From Selenomonadales bacterium 4137-cl (GTDB taxonomy: Bacteria > Bacillota > Negativicutes > Sporomusales > UBA7701), in the NCBI GenBank assembly GCA_032334055.1, contig JAUOZS010000001.1, positions 1 through 64,000 of the forward strand: a stretch of DNA of 64,000 nt, in the 5' to 3' direction. Shown here in pieces: positions 50,773-60,476 of this stretch (position 1 is the stretch's first letter; each line of letters opens with the position of its first letter). The notes beneath the pieces were generated by a model, which saw only the letters and a list, made by a program, of their open reading frames with translations, did not search any database and was not told the DNA's origin. The translations under genes and the position numbers were made by a program.

Positions 50773-52203
50773 ATGGACGACCAATTGATTGCAAGAATGG
50801 CGGCGCAGGTGCTCGCCAAGCTGCAGGACCATGATGCGGCCGGCCGGGAGAGCCCGGGGCTTTTCGCCGACCTGGACGACGCCGTGGCGGCGGCCCGGCA
50901 GGCCTACCGACAGCTTAAGACGCTGTCACGGGATAGCCGCGAAGCCATAATCCGGGCCGTGCGGGAGGCTGCCTACGGCAACGCGGCGCTACTTTCCGGG
51001 CTGGCGGTACAGGAGACCGGCATGGGCCGGGTGGCGGACAAAATTATTAAAAACGAGCTGGCGGCGCAGAAGACTCCGGGCACGGAGATCTTGTATACCG
51101 AGGCGTGTTCCGGGGACCGGGGGCTGACGATCGTGGAACGGGGGCCTTACGGGGTTATCGGCGCCATAACGCCCACGACCAATCCGTCCGCAACCATCAT
51201 CAACAACTGCATCGGCATGATCGCGGCCGGCAACGCCGTGGTGTTCAGCCCCCATCCTTCGGCGGTGCGGACTTCCTGCAAAACGCTGGCGATAATCAAT
51301 GAGGCTATCGTCAAGGCGGGGGGGCCGGAAAACCTGCTCACGGCCGTGGCCCGCCCGTCAATCGAAACAGCCGGGCGGCTGATGAAGCATCCGGATATCA
51401 ACATGCTCGTGGCCACCGGCGGGCCGGCGGTGGTCAGCGCGGTGCTGTCCTCGGGGAAAAAAGCCATCGGCGCCGGAGCCGGCAATCCGCCTGCCGTGGT
51501 CGACCAAACGGCGGATATCGCCAAGGCTGCCCGCGATATCGTTGCCGGCTGCTCTTTTGACAATAATCTGCCTTGTATTGCCGAAAAGGAAGTTATCGCC
51601 GTCGGCTCGATCGCCGACGAGTTGATGGCTTACATGCGAAAGGCCGGCGCGTATCAGCTTTCCGGACGCCAGACGGAAGAGCTGGCAAAAGTCGTCCTGA
51701 CCGAGAAACAGGCGGAGGCGGCTGCCGGCTGCAGCTATCGACCCACTAAAATCTATGCCGCCAACAAAGCGTTCATCGGCAAGGATGCCGGCTACATTCT
51801 CCGCCATATCGGCATCGAAGACGGCGACGCCGCCAAAGTCATACTGTGTGAGACCGAGGCGGATCACCCGTTCGTGCTGGAAGAGCTGATGATGCCGGTG
51901 CTGCCGCTGGTCCAGGTCAAGGACGTCGACGCCGCGATCAGGCTGGCGGTCGAGGTGGAACACGGAAATCGCCATACCGCCATCATGCATTCGAAAAATG
52001 TCGACAACATGACGAGGTTGGCCCGCGCCATTGAGACGACGGTCTTCGTCAAGAACGGTCCGTCGTTCGCCGGAATCGGCGTGGGCGGCGAGGGGTTCAC
52101 GACTTTCACCATCGCCGGACCGACCGGCGAGGGGCTGACCTCGGCGAAGAGCTTCGCCAGACAACGCCGCTGCGTCCTGGTCGATGCATTCTCCATCGTG
52201 TGA
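50773..52203 (+). CDS. pduP: CoA-acylating propionaldehyde dehydrogenase
   Basis: PduP oxidises propionaldehyde to propionyl-CoA with NAD+. An N-terminal encapsulation helix (DQLIARMAAQVLAKLQDHD) precedes the aldehyde dehydrogenase fold with VIGAITPTTNPSATIINN, GAGNPPAVVD and the catalytic Cys in CSFDNNLPCIAEKEV. ATG 50773 gives 6 bases from GGAGG. 476 aa. Confidence 0.95.
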   Translation: MDDQLIARMAAQVLAKLQDHDAAGRESPGLFADLDDAVAAARQAYRQLKTLSRDSREAIIRAVREAAYGNAALLSGLAVQETGMGRVADKIIKNELAAQKTPGTEILYTEACSGDRGLTIVERGPYGVIGAITPTTNPSATIINNCIGMIAAGNAVVFSPHPSAVRTSCKTLAIINEAIVKAGGPENLLTAVARPSIETAGRLMKHPDINMLVATGGPAVVSAVLSSGKKAIGAGAGNPPAVVDQTADIAKAARDIVAGCSFDNNLPCIAEKEVIAVGSIADELMAYMRKAGAYQLSGRQTEELAKVVLTEKQAEAAAGCSYRPTKIYAANKAFIGKDAGYILRHIGIEDGDAAKVILCETEADHPFVLEELMMPVLPLVQVKDVDAAIRLAVEVEHGNRHTAIMHSKNVDNMTRLARAIETTVFVKNGPSFAGIGVGGEGFTTFTIAGPTGEGLTSAKSFARQRRCVLVDAFSIV

Positions 52204-52216
52204 GAGGGTGAGGCAA

Positions 52217-53566
52217 TTGCGAGAGGAAATTATCGCCGCAGTCCGGGACGCCGGCGTCGTGGGCGCGGGGGGAGCAGGTTTTCCGACGCATGTGAAGATC
52301 GACGCCAGGGTGGATACCGTTGTCGCCAACGGCGCGGAATGCGAGCCGCTGCTCAGGGCGGACCAGGAGATTATGGCCAAAGAGAGCGACAAGGTCGTCG
52401 CCGGCCTGGCGGCGGTTATGCTGGCCACCGGCGCCGGTCGCGGCGTTATCGCCCTGAAGCGGAAGTATGCCGAAGCGGCGGCGAATCTTGCTGCCGCCAT
52501 CGGCCTACTGGGCGACCGCCGGCTGGAACTATTCTTTTTGCCGGACTTCTACCCGGCCGGCGATGAACAGGTGCTTGTCTATGAGGCGACGCGGCGGGTC
52601 GTGCCGGAAGGCGGCATCCCGCTGAATGTCGGCGCTGTCGTGGTCAACGTCGAGACGCTGGTGAATGTGGCCGAGGCACTGGCCGGCAAGGCGGTCACCG
52701 ACAAGTATCTGACCGTGACGGGGGAGGTGGCGCAGCCGCTGACTATCAGGGCGCCTGTGGGGATTTCCGCGCGGGAAGTGATCGCGTTGGCCGGGGGCGC
52801 GACCGTCGACGATTTCGCGATTATCGACGGCGGCCCGCTGATGGGGAAGCTCGTCGCCCTGGAAGCGGTCGTCACCAAAACCACCGGCGGCTTCATCGTC
52901 TTGCCGCGGAAGCATCCGGCCATCGCTCACAAAGTCGCTTCCTGGACGGTCATCGCCAACCGGGCGAAGGCGGCCTGCTGCAGTTGCCGGGGCTGCACCG
53001 ACGGCTGCCCGCGCTACCTTCTGGGCCATGGGCTGGAGCCCCACCGCATCATGCAGGTCATCGGCGGCGGGCTGCAGGACAACGCCGCCGTCACCCGCGC
53101 GCTGCTGTGCTCCGAGTGCGGCGCCTGCGAGGCTTACGGCTGCACCATGGGGCTGTCTCCGCGGCGGGTCATCGCGGAGCTGAAAGCGCAGTTGGCGAAG
53201 GCGGGGGTCAAAAATCCCCACCGGGCGGAAATCAGGCAGGCTAGATGGGAACGGGATTACCGCCGGATACCGACGAAACGCCTGGTGGCGAGGCTGGGAC
53301 TGGAAAAGTACGACCGACCTGCGCCGTTCTCCACGTCCCCAATTCCCGACGAAGTCCGCTTACCGCTTTTGCAGCATATCGGCGTCCCGGCGTGTCCGGT
53401 TGTCAGGGACGGCGACAAGGTTGAGGCCGGCGACCTCGTGGCCGTTATCCCGCAGGGCGCGGCGGTCGGGGCCAACCTGCACGCGAGCATTGCCGGGGAA
53501 GTATTCACCGGGGACGGCTATATCGGCATAAAGGCGAGAAGCAAGGCAGGGGGGATGGGGTGGTGA
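52217..53566 (+). CDS. pduS: cobalamin reductase PduS (RnfC-like)
   Basis: PduS reduces cob(III)alamin for adenosylation. The RnfC-like FMN/NADH region includes VVGAGGAGFPTHVK and GAECEPLLRADQE. Two [4Fe-4S] ferredoxin motifs follow, CCSCRGCTDGCPRYLLGH and CSECGACEAYGCTMG, and a C-terminal SLBB/biotinyl-like region (VEAGDLVAVIPQG). The TTG start at 52217 follows GAGAGGGTGAGG. 449 aa. Confidence 0.92.
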   Translation: MREEIIAAVRDAGVVGAGGAGFPTHVKIDARVDTVVANGAECEPLLRADQEIMAKESDKVVAGLAAVMLATGAGRGVIALKRKYAEAAANLAAAIGLLGDRRLELFFLPDFYPAGDEQVLVYEATRRVVPEGGIPLNVGAVVVNVETLVNVAEALAGKAVTDKYLTVTGEVAQPLTIRAPVGISAREVIALAGGATVDDFAIIDGGPLMGKLVALEAVVTKTTGGFIVLPRKHPAIAHKVASWTVIANRAKAACCSCRGCTDGCPRYLLGHGLEPHRIMQVIGGGLQDNAAVTRALLCSECGACEAYGCTMGLSPRRVIAELKAQLAKAGVKNPHRAEIRQARWERDYRRIPTKRLVARLGLEKYDRPAPFSTSPIPDEVRLPLLQHIGVPACPVVRDGDKVEAGDLVAVIPQGAAVGANLHASIAGEVFTGDGYIGIKARSKAGGMGW

Positions 53567-54111
53567 AAGCGGCCATCGGGTTGCTGGAAGTAAAAAACGT
53601 GACCAGGGGAATTCAGGTTGCCGATACCATGCTGAAGGCGGCCAACGTGGAATTGGTGCTCGCTCAGCCTTTCTGCCCCGGCAAGTTCATCGTCATGGTG
53701 TCCGGCGACGTGGGCGCGGTTCAAAGTGCCGTCCGCGCCGGGAAAGGTTTGAGCCTCGACTGCGTGGTGGACGAGTTTGTCCTTCCCAACATCCATCCCA
53801 GCATTTTTCCTGCTCTGTCAGGGTGTACCGAAATCAAGGAACTGAGGGCCCTGGGAATGATCGAGAGTTTTTCGGTGGCTTCGGGCATAACCGCCGCCGA
53901 TGCCGCGGTAAAAGCGGCGCCGGTGGAACTGATCGAGATTCGCCTGGCCCGGGGTATGGGCGGCAAGGCCGTGGTGCTTTTCACCGGCGATGTAGGCGCG
54001 GTCAACGCCGCGATTCGCGCCGGGACACAAGCCATTGCTGACAGCGGCTTTCTCGTCGATCAAACGGTTATTGCTGCTCCTCATTCCGGATTACACGGAG
54101 TGTTATTCTAA
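53560..54111 (+). CDS. pduT: PduT-type tandem BMC shell protein with iron-sulfur Cys
   Basis: A 183-aa tandem BMC protein. Cys39 in QPFCPGKFIVMVSGDVGAVQ matches the pore Cys that binds a [4Fe-4S] cluster in characterised PduT. The start overlaps the PduS stop. PduS and PduT probably exchange electrons across the shell. Confidence 0.92.
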   Translation: MVKAAIGLLEVKNVTRGIQVADTMLKAANVELVLAQPFCPGKFIVMVSGDVGAVQSAVRAGKGLSLDCVVDEFVLPNIHPSIFPALSGCTEIKELRALGMIESFSVASGITAADAAVKAAPVELIEIRLARGMGGKAVVLFTGDVGAVNAAIRAGTQAIADSGFLVDQTVIAAPHSGLHGVLF

Positions 54112-54132
54112 AATGTCAGGAGTGATTATTGC

Positions 54133-54900
54133 GTGTTTCCAGTGCCAGAGTTAGTAGCCGCTTTTGGCAGCGGGATGTTCGCGGCAGCTGTGGGGGCGCT
54201 GCCGGCCTTCATTATGTGCGGGTTTCTTGTGCTGGCCAACATGCCTGAAATGGCCTTCGGCCCCTATTTCGGCCCGCATATTTCCTTCGCCGGCGCCGTG
54301 GCGGCCACCGCTTTCGCCGGGCGCAAGGACCTGGTCAATTCTAAAGATATCCTGGTACCGTTGGTGAAATGCAACAACGGCTCGGTATTATTCGTGGGCG
54401 GCTTGTTTGCCGTCGGCGGCATGATGGTGAACAAACTGCTGGCCCATGTAGCTACCCCCGCCGACACCATTGCCATGACTGTGGGGCTATCGGGGATTGC
54501 CGCCGGTCTGATCTTCGGGAGAGGGAAGCTGGTGGCGTCTTACAAGTTGCCGGATTCCGGCACAGCGTTTTTACTGCTGCTGCTGGGACTTGGAGTGGGT
54601 CTGATTTCTGCTTACGCCGCGGTTGTCGGCAAAAACGTTCTTCTCGGCTTCGGCGTAGCGGCCGCGTCGCTGATTTTTTTGCAGTTCATGGGCGTAGGGC
54701 CGGTCACCCATCATATCGCTTTGCCGGCGGCCTACGCCGCGGCGGCAGTCGGCAACGTATGGATAGGCGGATTGTTTGAATTATGGGGGCCTTTATGGGC
54801 GACTTTTTCGGCAAGACGCTAAACAGCGGCGACACTCATGTCGATCCGCCGGCAATTACCATCGCAGTATTGTCAGCTGTCGTCTTCATATTTTTGAAAT
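54133..54900 (+). pseudogene. frameshifted membrane protein at the end of the pdu operon
   Basis: From GTG 54133 the first 210 residues form six or seven hydrophobic helices (AAVGALPAFIMCGFLVLA, GPYFGPHISFAGAVAATAFAG, VGGLFAVGGMMVNKLL). In this frame translation ends LFELWGPLWATFSARR at 54822. In another frame the natural-looking ending GAFMGDFFGKTLNSGDTHVD and PPAITIAVLSAVVFIFLK runs to 54900. Adding one base near 54785 joins them. I recognise no family; a channel or transporter for substrate or product is plausible, as no pduF is present. Confidence 0.6.
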
Positions 54901-55024
54901 AGCCGTTCGCATCAGGCGGGACACAGGTTGTGGAATCAGAGAGTTCCCGATGCTACGATTTTTATTATAGGCTTGGGGCAACAGTAAAGGCGTCGGTAAA
55001 AGTAGGGACTCTTCGCAGTCATTT

Positions 55025-55067
55025 TTAGAAAATATGTACCGAATTCGGTACATATTTTCTAATTTTT
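55025..55067 (+). terminator. 38-bp perfect palindrome with T-tract
   Basis: Bases 55025-55062 form a perfect 19+19 palindrome centred on GAATTC, followed by TTTTT. It probably ends the pdu transcript. With no unpaired loop it could equally be a dimeric operator. Confidence 0.55.
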
Positions 55068-55126
55068 CCGCAAAGATGTCGTCAGTTGCTTTGGGGATTT
55101 TCCCTGACGCCAATTATACGACGAGT

Positions 55127-55153
55127 AGTGGTAGTATCTAGTAGTATCTAGGT
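55127..55153. repeat. short tandem repeat
   Basis: TAGTAGTATCTAG occurs twice in tandem (AGTATCTAGTAGTATCTAG). No feature is attached to it. The stretch 55154-55270 is without recognisable content. Confidence 0.4.
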
Positions 55154-55270
55154 GAAGGGAAACAAAGCCGGTATTGCAGCACAGGGCAAGGGATACGCTC
55201 GGGGGCTACGGCGAGCCGTATTTCTCCAGCATGCGGAGATAGACTAAGTCTTGCCGGGGCTACCGCCGCT

Positions 55271-55427
55271 GGGAGCTATCGCCTGACCGGCGTGGATGCT
55301 GACCGGAGATGAGCTGGAAGGAATACGCCATAGCCGTGCTGGTGTTCAACGTGGCGGGGGCGGAGCAGAAAATCGCCATGGGGCCGGTGGTCTCGCGGAG
55401 GCGATCAAGATGCTTGGCGTCAGCTAA
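55271..55427 (+). pseudogene. kdpA: kdpA fragment
   Basis: Three pieces in two shifted frames match KdpA: YRLTGVDADR, then MSWKEYAIAVLVFNVAG, then AEQKIAMGPVVS followed after a one-base loss by EAIKMLGVS (KdpA PVASQEAIKMLG). About 120 residues between the second and third pieces are absent, as is the rest of KdpABC. This is the residue of a kdp operon just before kdpD. Confidence 0.65.
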
Positions 55428-55510
55428 ATTTCGGCGATAAACAAGAGAAGGAATTGGCGCTGCGGGATTTAATAGTCTAGGTAAGACGGTGCGAGGGCGA
55501 GGAGCGGGAA

Positions 55511-58249
55511 ATGCCGACAGTAAATAAACAGGAACAACGGCCGGACCCCGAGGCGATCCTGGGGAAGCTTGACAAGGCGGCGAGAGGCAAGCTCACCGTT
55601 TTTCTGGGCGCGGCGGCCGGCGTAGGCAAAACATACTCCATGCTGGAGGCGGCTCATGAACGTTTGAGTAACGGCAGCGATGTCGTTATCGGCTGGGTGG
55701 AAACCCATGGCCGCCAGGAAACCGAGCGGCTGGCGGCCGGACTGCCGAAAATCTCGGCCAAGATATTTGCGTACCGCGGCAAGGAACTGGCGGAGATGGA
55801 CATTGACGCAATCATTACCCGCAAGCCGGAGTTGGTCTTGGTCGATGAACTGGCTCATACTAATGTGCCCGGCTCGCGTCATGTGCGACGGTTCCAGGAT
55901 GTCGAGGAACTTATCGATGCCGGTATCAACGTTTATACAACCCTGAACATCCAGCACATAGAAAGCCTTAACGATATGGTGGCGCAAATCACGGGCGTCG
56001 TAGTAAGAGAAACAGTACCGGACCACATTATCGAAGAGGCGGACAATGTTCAGCTCATTGATATGCCGCCGGAAGATCTCATAAAGCGCCTTAAGGAAGG
56101 CAAGGTCTATGTGCCCGGTCAGGCCGAACGCGCCCTGAAGAACTTCTTCCGACCGGGGAACATCAACGCCCTGAGGGAAATGTCGCTGCGGTTCACGGCT
56201 AGTAGGGTCGATAAGCAGCTCAGCGAGTATATGCGCGAGCACCAGATCGACGGCCCCTGGCCGGCGGCGGGGCGGATAATGGTGTGTGTCAGCGCCAGCC
56301 CATTTTCCGCCCAACTTATCCGCGTTGCCCGGCGCCTTGCCGCCGGGCAGCAGGCCGAATGGCTGGCCGTGCATGTCGAGACGGCCCGGCGCTTTCCCGT
56401 CGGCGACGCCGAGCGGGACAGAGTAGCCCGCAATATGCGTTTGGCCGAGGAACTGGGGGCGCAAATACTCAGCAGCACCGCCGACAATTTGGCAGAGGAG
56501 ATCCTTGAAATCGCGCGCTCGCGCAACGTTACGGCGATTGTCATCGGCAAACCCCGCCATGGCCGTGTGCGAGAGTTTCTGTACGGGTCGGTCGTCGACA
56601 AGCTCATCCGCAATGGCAGCGGCATAAACGTATGCGTTATCCAGGCCAAAAAGGAAAAGGCGCCGGGAGGGAGCATCGCTACCGCCAATGTGGGCGAGCG
56701 GGCTAATTGGTCTCACTATGTCCTCAGCCTGTTGATGGTGGCGGCAGTTACGCTTTTCAATTGGGTTTTGCACGGAAGAATTGAGCTCGTCAATGTCGCG
56801 CTTATTTATCAGTTGCCGGTGGCGTTCAGCGCTTTCTGGTGGGGGCGGTGGCCGGCATATTTTTCGGCTGTTTGCAGCGTGCTTCTTTTCGACCTCCTCT
56901 TTGTGCCGCCGATATTTACTTTTACTGTCGATGATGTACGCTATGTCTGGAGTTTTCTTTCTTTCTTGGTTGTCGCGTTCGTGATCGGCGGCCGGACCGA
57001 GTTGCTTCGCTATGAGGCTACGGCGGCCAGAGTACGCGAGAAAAGCACGCGTGCCTTGTATGATTTCAGCCGCGAGATTGTTGCGGTGATCGATCTGGAT
57101 ACTATTGTCCGCAAACTGGCCGGGCAGGCGGCCGATGCGCTTGGCCGTAGAGTGGTGGTGCTGCTGCCGGACGCGAACGGCAGCCTCGCGGTCTGGGCAG
57201 AGCGGGACCCGGGAAGCGGCGAGCTGTTATCGGATATGAGCCAGGACAACAAGGTTCCGCTGGCGGACAGCGCCGAGGCGGCTGTTGCCGTGTGGTCCTA
57301 CGAACACCGTCAGGTTGCCGGGCGGTCTACCGAAACATTGCCGGCCGCACAGTATTTGTATTTGCCGCTCAATACGAGGGAAAGTACCGTCGGCGTCCTC
57401 GGGATACGTATCGTCGAAAAGCTGATAACTCATGAACAGCGGCGTCTTATGAACGCTTGGGCGGGGCTGGCGGCGATCGCGATCGAGCGGGTTAAGCTGA
57501 CCGAGGAGGCGCGGCAGGCGGCTCTGTTGGCTGAATCCGACCGTCTGCGTTCCGCGCTGTTCAACTCGGTTTCTCACGAACTTCGTACGCCGATGGCAAC
57601 GATCATCGGCTCGTCGTCCACCCTGCTGGAGGCTGAGGACGTATATTCCGCGGCCGAGCGGCGGTCGCTCATCGAGACGATTAAAGAGGGCGCCGCCAGG
57701 ATAAACCTTATCCTCCTGAACCTTCTAGACACGGCCAGGCTGGAAAGCGGCATGCTACAGCTGAAGTACGACTGGTGCGACATCGAGGATATTATTGGCA
57801 CGGCGCTACGCCAATTGGCGGATCAAACAAAGGGCCGGCCGCTGAATGTCAAGATATCCGATGACGTCCCTCTGCTGAGGGGCGACTGCGTGCTGCTGGT
57901 GCAAGTGTTGGTAAACCTGTTGGACAACGCCATCAAGTATTCCCCCCGGGGCACCGGCATCGAAATCAAGGTTGGCAGCGGCAGCGACAGCCTGCAGGTG
58001 TCGGTCGTCGATCACGGCGCCGGGATATCGGAGGCCGATTTGCCGCGGATCTTCGATAAGTTCTTCCGGATACAGCGGCGGACGGGCAATGTTCCCGGAA
58101 CAGGGCTTGGACTGTCGATCTGCAAGGGCCTTGTGGAGGCCCACGGGGGTAAAATATGGGCGGAGAACGCGGCCGGCGGCGGGGCGGTCATTAGCTTTAC
58201 TCTGCCGCTTGGCAACAACCAAGCAATACTTCAGCCGGAAAGCGAGTGA
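55511..58249 (+). CDS. kdpD: potassium/osmosensing histidine kinase KdpD
   Basis: Full-length KdpD of 912 aa: N-terminal KdpD domain with Walker A GAAAGVGKTYSML, a USP domain (about 250-375), four membrane helices (about 395-500), a GAF region and the kinase core with His689 (FNSVSHELRTPMAT), N box and GTGLGLSI. In other bacteria it senses low K+ and c-di-AMP. The kdpFABC pump it normally controls has been lost except for a fragment, and KtrB/KtrA lie downstream. Confidence 0.95.
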   Translation: MPTVNKQEQRPDPEAILGKLDKAARGKLTVFLGAAAGVGKTYSMLEAAHERLSNGSDVVIGWVETHGRQETERLAAGLPKISAKIFAYRGKELAEMDIDAIITRKPELVLVDELAHTNVPGSRHVRRFQDVEELIDAGINVYTTLNIQHIESLNDMVAQITGVVVRETVPDHIIEEADNVQLIDMPPEDLIKRLKEGKVYVPGQAERALKNFFRPGNINALREMSLRFTASRVDKQLSEYMREHQIDGPWPAAGRIMVCVSASPFSAQLIRVARRLAAGQQAEWLAVHVETARRFPVGDAERDRVARNMRLAEELGAQILSSTADNLAEEILEIARSRNVTAIVIGKPRHGRVREFLYGSVVDKLIRNGSGINVCVIQAKKEKAPGGSIATANVGERANWSHYVLSLLMVAAVTLFNWVLHGRIELVNVALIYQLPVAFSAFWWGRWPAYFSAVCSVLLFDLLFVPPIFTFTVDDVRYVWSFLSFLVVAFVIGGRTELLRYEATAARVREKSTRALYDFSREIVAVIDLDTIVRKLAGQAADALGRRVVVLLPDANGSLAVWAERDPGSGELLSDMSQDNKVPLADSAEAAVAVWSYEHRQVAGRSTETLPAAQYLYLPLNTRESTVGVLGIRIVEKLITHEQRRLMNAWAGLAAIAIERVKLTEEARQAALLAESDRLRSALFNSVSHELRTPMATIIGSSSTLLEAEDVYSAAERRSLIETIKEGAARINLILLNLLDTARLESGMLQLKYDWCDIEDIIGTALRQLADQTKGRPLNVKISDDVPLLRGDCVLLVQVLVNLLDNAIKYSPRGTGIEIKVGSGSDSLQVSVVDHGAGISEADLPRIFDKFFRIQRRTGNVPGTGLGLSICKGLVEAHGGKIWAENAAGGGAVISFTLPLGNNQAILQPESE

Positions 58250-58254
58250 TTCCT

Positions 58255-58944
58255 ATGCCGGAAAAAAGCATGCGCGTACTCGTCGTCGATGACGAACCGC
58301 AAATCCGCAAACTGCTGAGGGTCTCCCTGGGAGCTCACGGTTATATCGTCGACGAAACCGAAACAGGTTTGGACGGGATAAGTCGCGCCGCGACCTTTAA
58401 GCCTGATCTGATTATCCTGGATCTGGGGTTGCCCGATATTGAAGGCAAGGAGGTCGTCCGCCAGGTGCGAGAATGGTCGCAAGTGCCGATAATCATCCTC
58501 ACCGCTCGCGACCAGGAACAAGAAAAGGTCGAAACGCTCGACGCCGGCGCCGACGATTACATCACCAAGCCCTTCGGGGTAAGCGAACTCATGGCCCGTA
58601 TGCGGGTATCACTCAGGCGGACGGCCCGCTCCGACGATGAGCCGGTTATTGTCTGCGGCGGATTGCAGGTAGACCTCGCCCAGCGGCGGGTAACGATCAG
58701 CGGCAACGAGGTGAAGCTGACGCCGACCGAATACGACCTTCTGAAAGAACTGGCCCAACACGCCGGCAAGGTGCTCACTCACAAGCAATTGTTGAAGACG
58801 GTGTGGGGCAATCTCCACAGCGAGGATACTCACTACATTAGGGTATATGTCGGTCAACTACGCCGTAAGATCGAAGACGACCCTACCCAGCCGCGCTATA
58901 TAATCAGCGAGCCGGGAGTCGGCTATAGGTTGATGGGGAAATAG
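58255..58944 (+). CDS. kdpE: response regulator KdpE
   Basis: An OmpR-family regulator (receiver Asp in LIILDLGLPD; winged helix with LTPTEYDLLKELAQHAGKVLTHKQLL and QPRYIISEPGVGYRL). ATG 58255 gives 229 aa; GTG 58246 overlapping the kdpD stop is an alternative. It forms an operon with kdpD, closed by a terminator. Confidence 0.93.
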   Translation: MPEKSMRVLVVDDEPQIRKLLRVSLGAHGYIVDETETGLDGISRAATFKPDLIILDLGLPDIEGKEVVRQVREWSQVPIIILTARDQEQEKVETLDAGADDYITKPFGVSELMARMRVSLRRTARSDDEPVIVCGGLQVDLAQRRVTISGNEVKLTPTEYDLLKELAQHAGKVLTHKQLLKTVWGNLHSEDTHYIRVYVGQLRRKIEDDPTQPRYIISEPGVGYRLMGK

Positions 58945-58960
58945 GATGGGAAGCTGTGAA

Positions 58961-58992
58961 GGACCAGCCGGGAGGCTGGTTTCTTTTTTTTC
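58961..58992 (+). terminator. terminator of kdpDE
   Basis: ACCAGCC pairs with GGCTGGT across GGGA and is followed by a run of T residues. Confidence 0.85.
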
Positions 58993-58997
58993 CTGCC

Positions 58998-59026
58998 TTG
59001 ACGAGATTTTTACGCTTTCTTTATAC
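58998..59026 (+). promoter_or_regulatory. promoter of ktrB-ktrA, possible KdpE site
   Basis: TTGACG (58998-59003) and TTATAC (59021-59026) are 17 bases apart. Between them TTTTTACGCTTTCTTTATAC contains two TTTxTAC-like half-sites, similar to the known TTTATAC/TTTACA arrangement of KdpE targets. Confidence 0.45.
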
Positions 59027-59114
59027 GGCGGCGGTTATTTCTGACGCCCTTTTTATCTCAAAGGACCTTATACTGAGGGGAGTAACCATCATTTTTGCCT
59101 AAGGGGTGTCTTGC

Positions 59115-60464
59115 TTGAACCAATTAGCCTCTATTCAATCGCTGTTCAAGCTGAACCTGACCCCTTATCAGGTGTTGGTCAGCGGCTTTGCAGGACTGAT
59201 TCTCGCCGGGGCGCTCCTCCTGGCGACCCCGTGGGCGGCGCAATCCGGCGAAGGGACAAACTTTCTTGATGCTTTATTTACCGCAACATCGGCGGTGTGC
59301 GTTACCGGGCTGGTGGTTGTGGATACCGGCACACATTATTCCCTGTTTGGACAAACCGTCATCCTCCTCCTCATCCAGTTCGGCGGTCTGGGAGTGATGA
59401 CGGTCAGTACCCTGCTGGCGGTGATGCTGGGGAAAAAGATTCACCTGCGGGAACGCCTGTTAATCCAGGAAGCTACCAACCAAATTGAACTATCCGGTGT
59501 TGTAAGGCTGACGCTGTATATTATTAAAGTAACATTGCTGGTGGAGTTCATCGGGGGCACGAACCTGGCGATGCGATGGTATCAGGACTTTGGCGCCAAA
59601 GGAATTTACTACGGGTATTGGCACGGTGTTTCGGCCTTCTGCAACGCCGGTTTTGACCTTTTCGGCGACTTCAGAAGCATCACTTCGTATGTTGCCGACC
59701 CTGCGGTGGTTTTCACCATCGCCGGTCTTATCGTCGTCGGCGGCATCGGCTTTACGGTAATAGCCGATGTCTGGAACCAACGCTCCTTCCGACAGCTTAG
59801 TCTGCACAGCAAGCTGACTGTCTCCGTTTCCGGCCTGCTGATTTTTTTAGGAATGATGCTGATCATTGTTTTTGAGTCAGGCGGCAAAGTATTCAATGAG
59901 CTTTCGCCCGCCGCCAAGGTCCTGGCGGGGTTCTTTCAATCGGTCACCACCCGGACTGCCGGCTTCAGTACTGTGGATATCGGTAGTATGCGTGAAGGGA
60001 CCCTGCTGATAATAATCTTGTTGATGTATATTGGCGCGTCTCCTTCGTCTACAGGCGGCGGTATAAAAACGACAACAGCCGGTATAATCGCCGCCTCGGT
60101 TTTCGGTTTCATCCGGGGCAAAAAGGAAGTTGAGCTGTTTCATCGTCACGTTGTGCAAGCCAGCATCACGAAAGCTGTGACCATAGCAGTTATATCAGCC
60201 GGCCTAATAATAGCCGTGACACTTGCGATGACACTCACCGAACAGGCGCCGCTCCTCAACATCCTGTTCGAAGTTACCTCTGCCTTCGGCACTGTCGGAC
60301 TGTCAACCGGCATTACCCCCAACTTGTCGACGGCCGGCAAGATGATGATAATCTTCACGATGTTCGCCGGAAGGGTCGGGTCGCTGACGCTGGTTTTATC
60401 GCTGGCGCTCAAGAAGCAAAATGGGAAACTGCTATATCCCGAGGGAAAGGTAATTATCGGCTAA
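59115..60464 (+). CDS. ktrB: K+ uptake protein, KtrB/TrkH family
   Basis: A 449-aa membrane protein with the four pore-loop segments of the family: TATSAVCVTGL, VSAFCNAGFDLF, TTRTAGFSTVD and TSAFGTVGLSTG, each with the filter Gly. It imports K+ (usually with Na+) under control of KtrA. The TTG start at 59115 gives 9 bases from AAGGGG. KtrA follows 12 bases after the stop. Confidence 0.93.
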   Translation: MNQLASIQSLFKLNLTPYQVLVSGFAGLILAGALLLATPWAAQSGEGTNFLDALFTATSAVCVTGLVVVDTGTHYSLFGQTVILLLIQFGGLGVMTVSTLLAVMLGKKIHLRERLLIQEATNQIELSGVVRLTLYIIKVTLLVEFIGGTNLAMRWYQDFGAKGIYYGYWHGVSAFCNAGFDLFGDFRSITSYVADPAVVFTIAGLIVVGGIGFTVIADVWNQRSFRQLSLHSKLTVSVSGLLIFLGMMLIIVFESGGKVFNELSPAAKVLAGFFQSVTTRTAGFSTVDIGSMREGTLLIIILLMYIGASPSSTGGGIKTTTAGIIAASVFGFIRGKKEVELFHRHVVQASITKAVTIAVISAGLIIAVTLAMTLTEQAPLLNILFEVTSAFGTVGLSTGITPNLSTAGKMMIIFTMFAGRVGSLTLVLSLALKKQNGKLLYPEGKVIIG

Positions 60465-60476
60465 AAAGGAGCTGCC

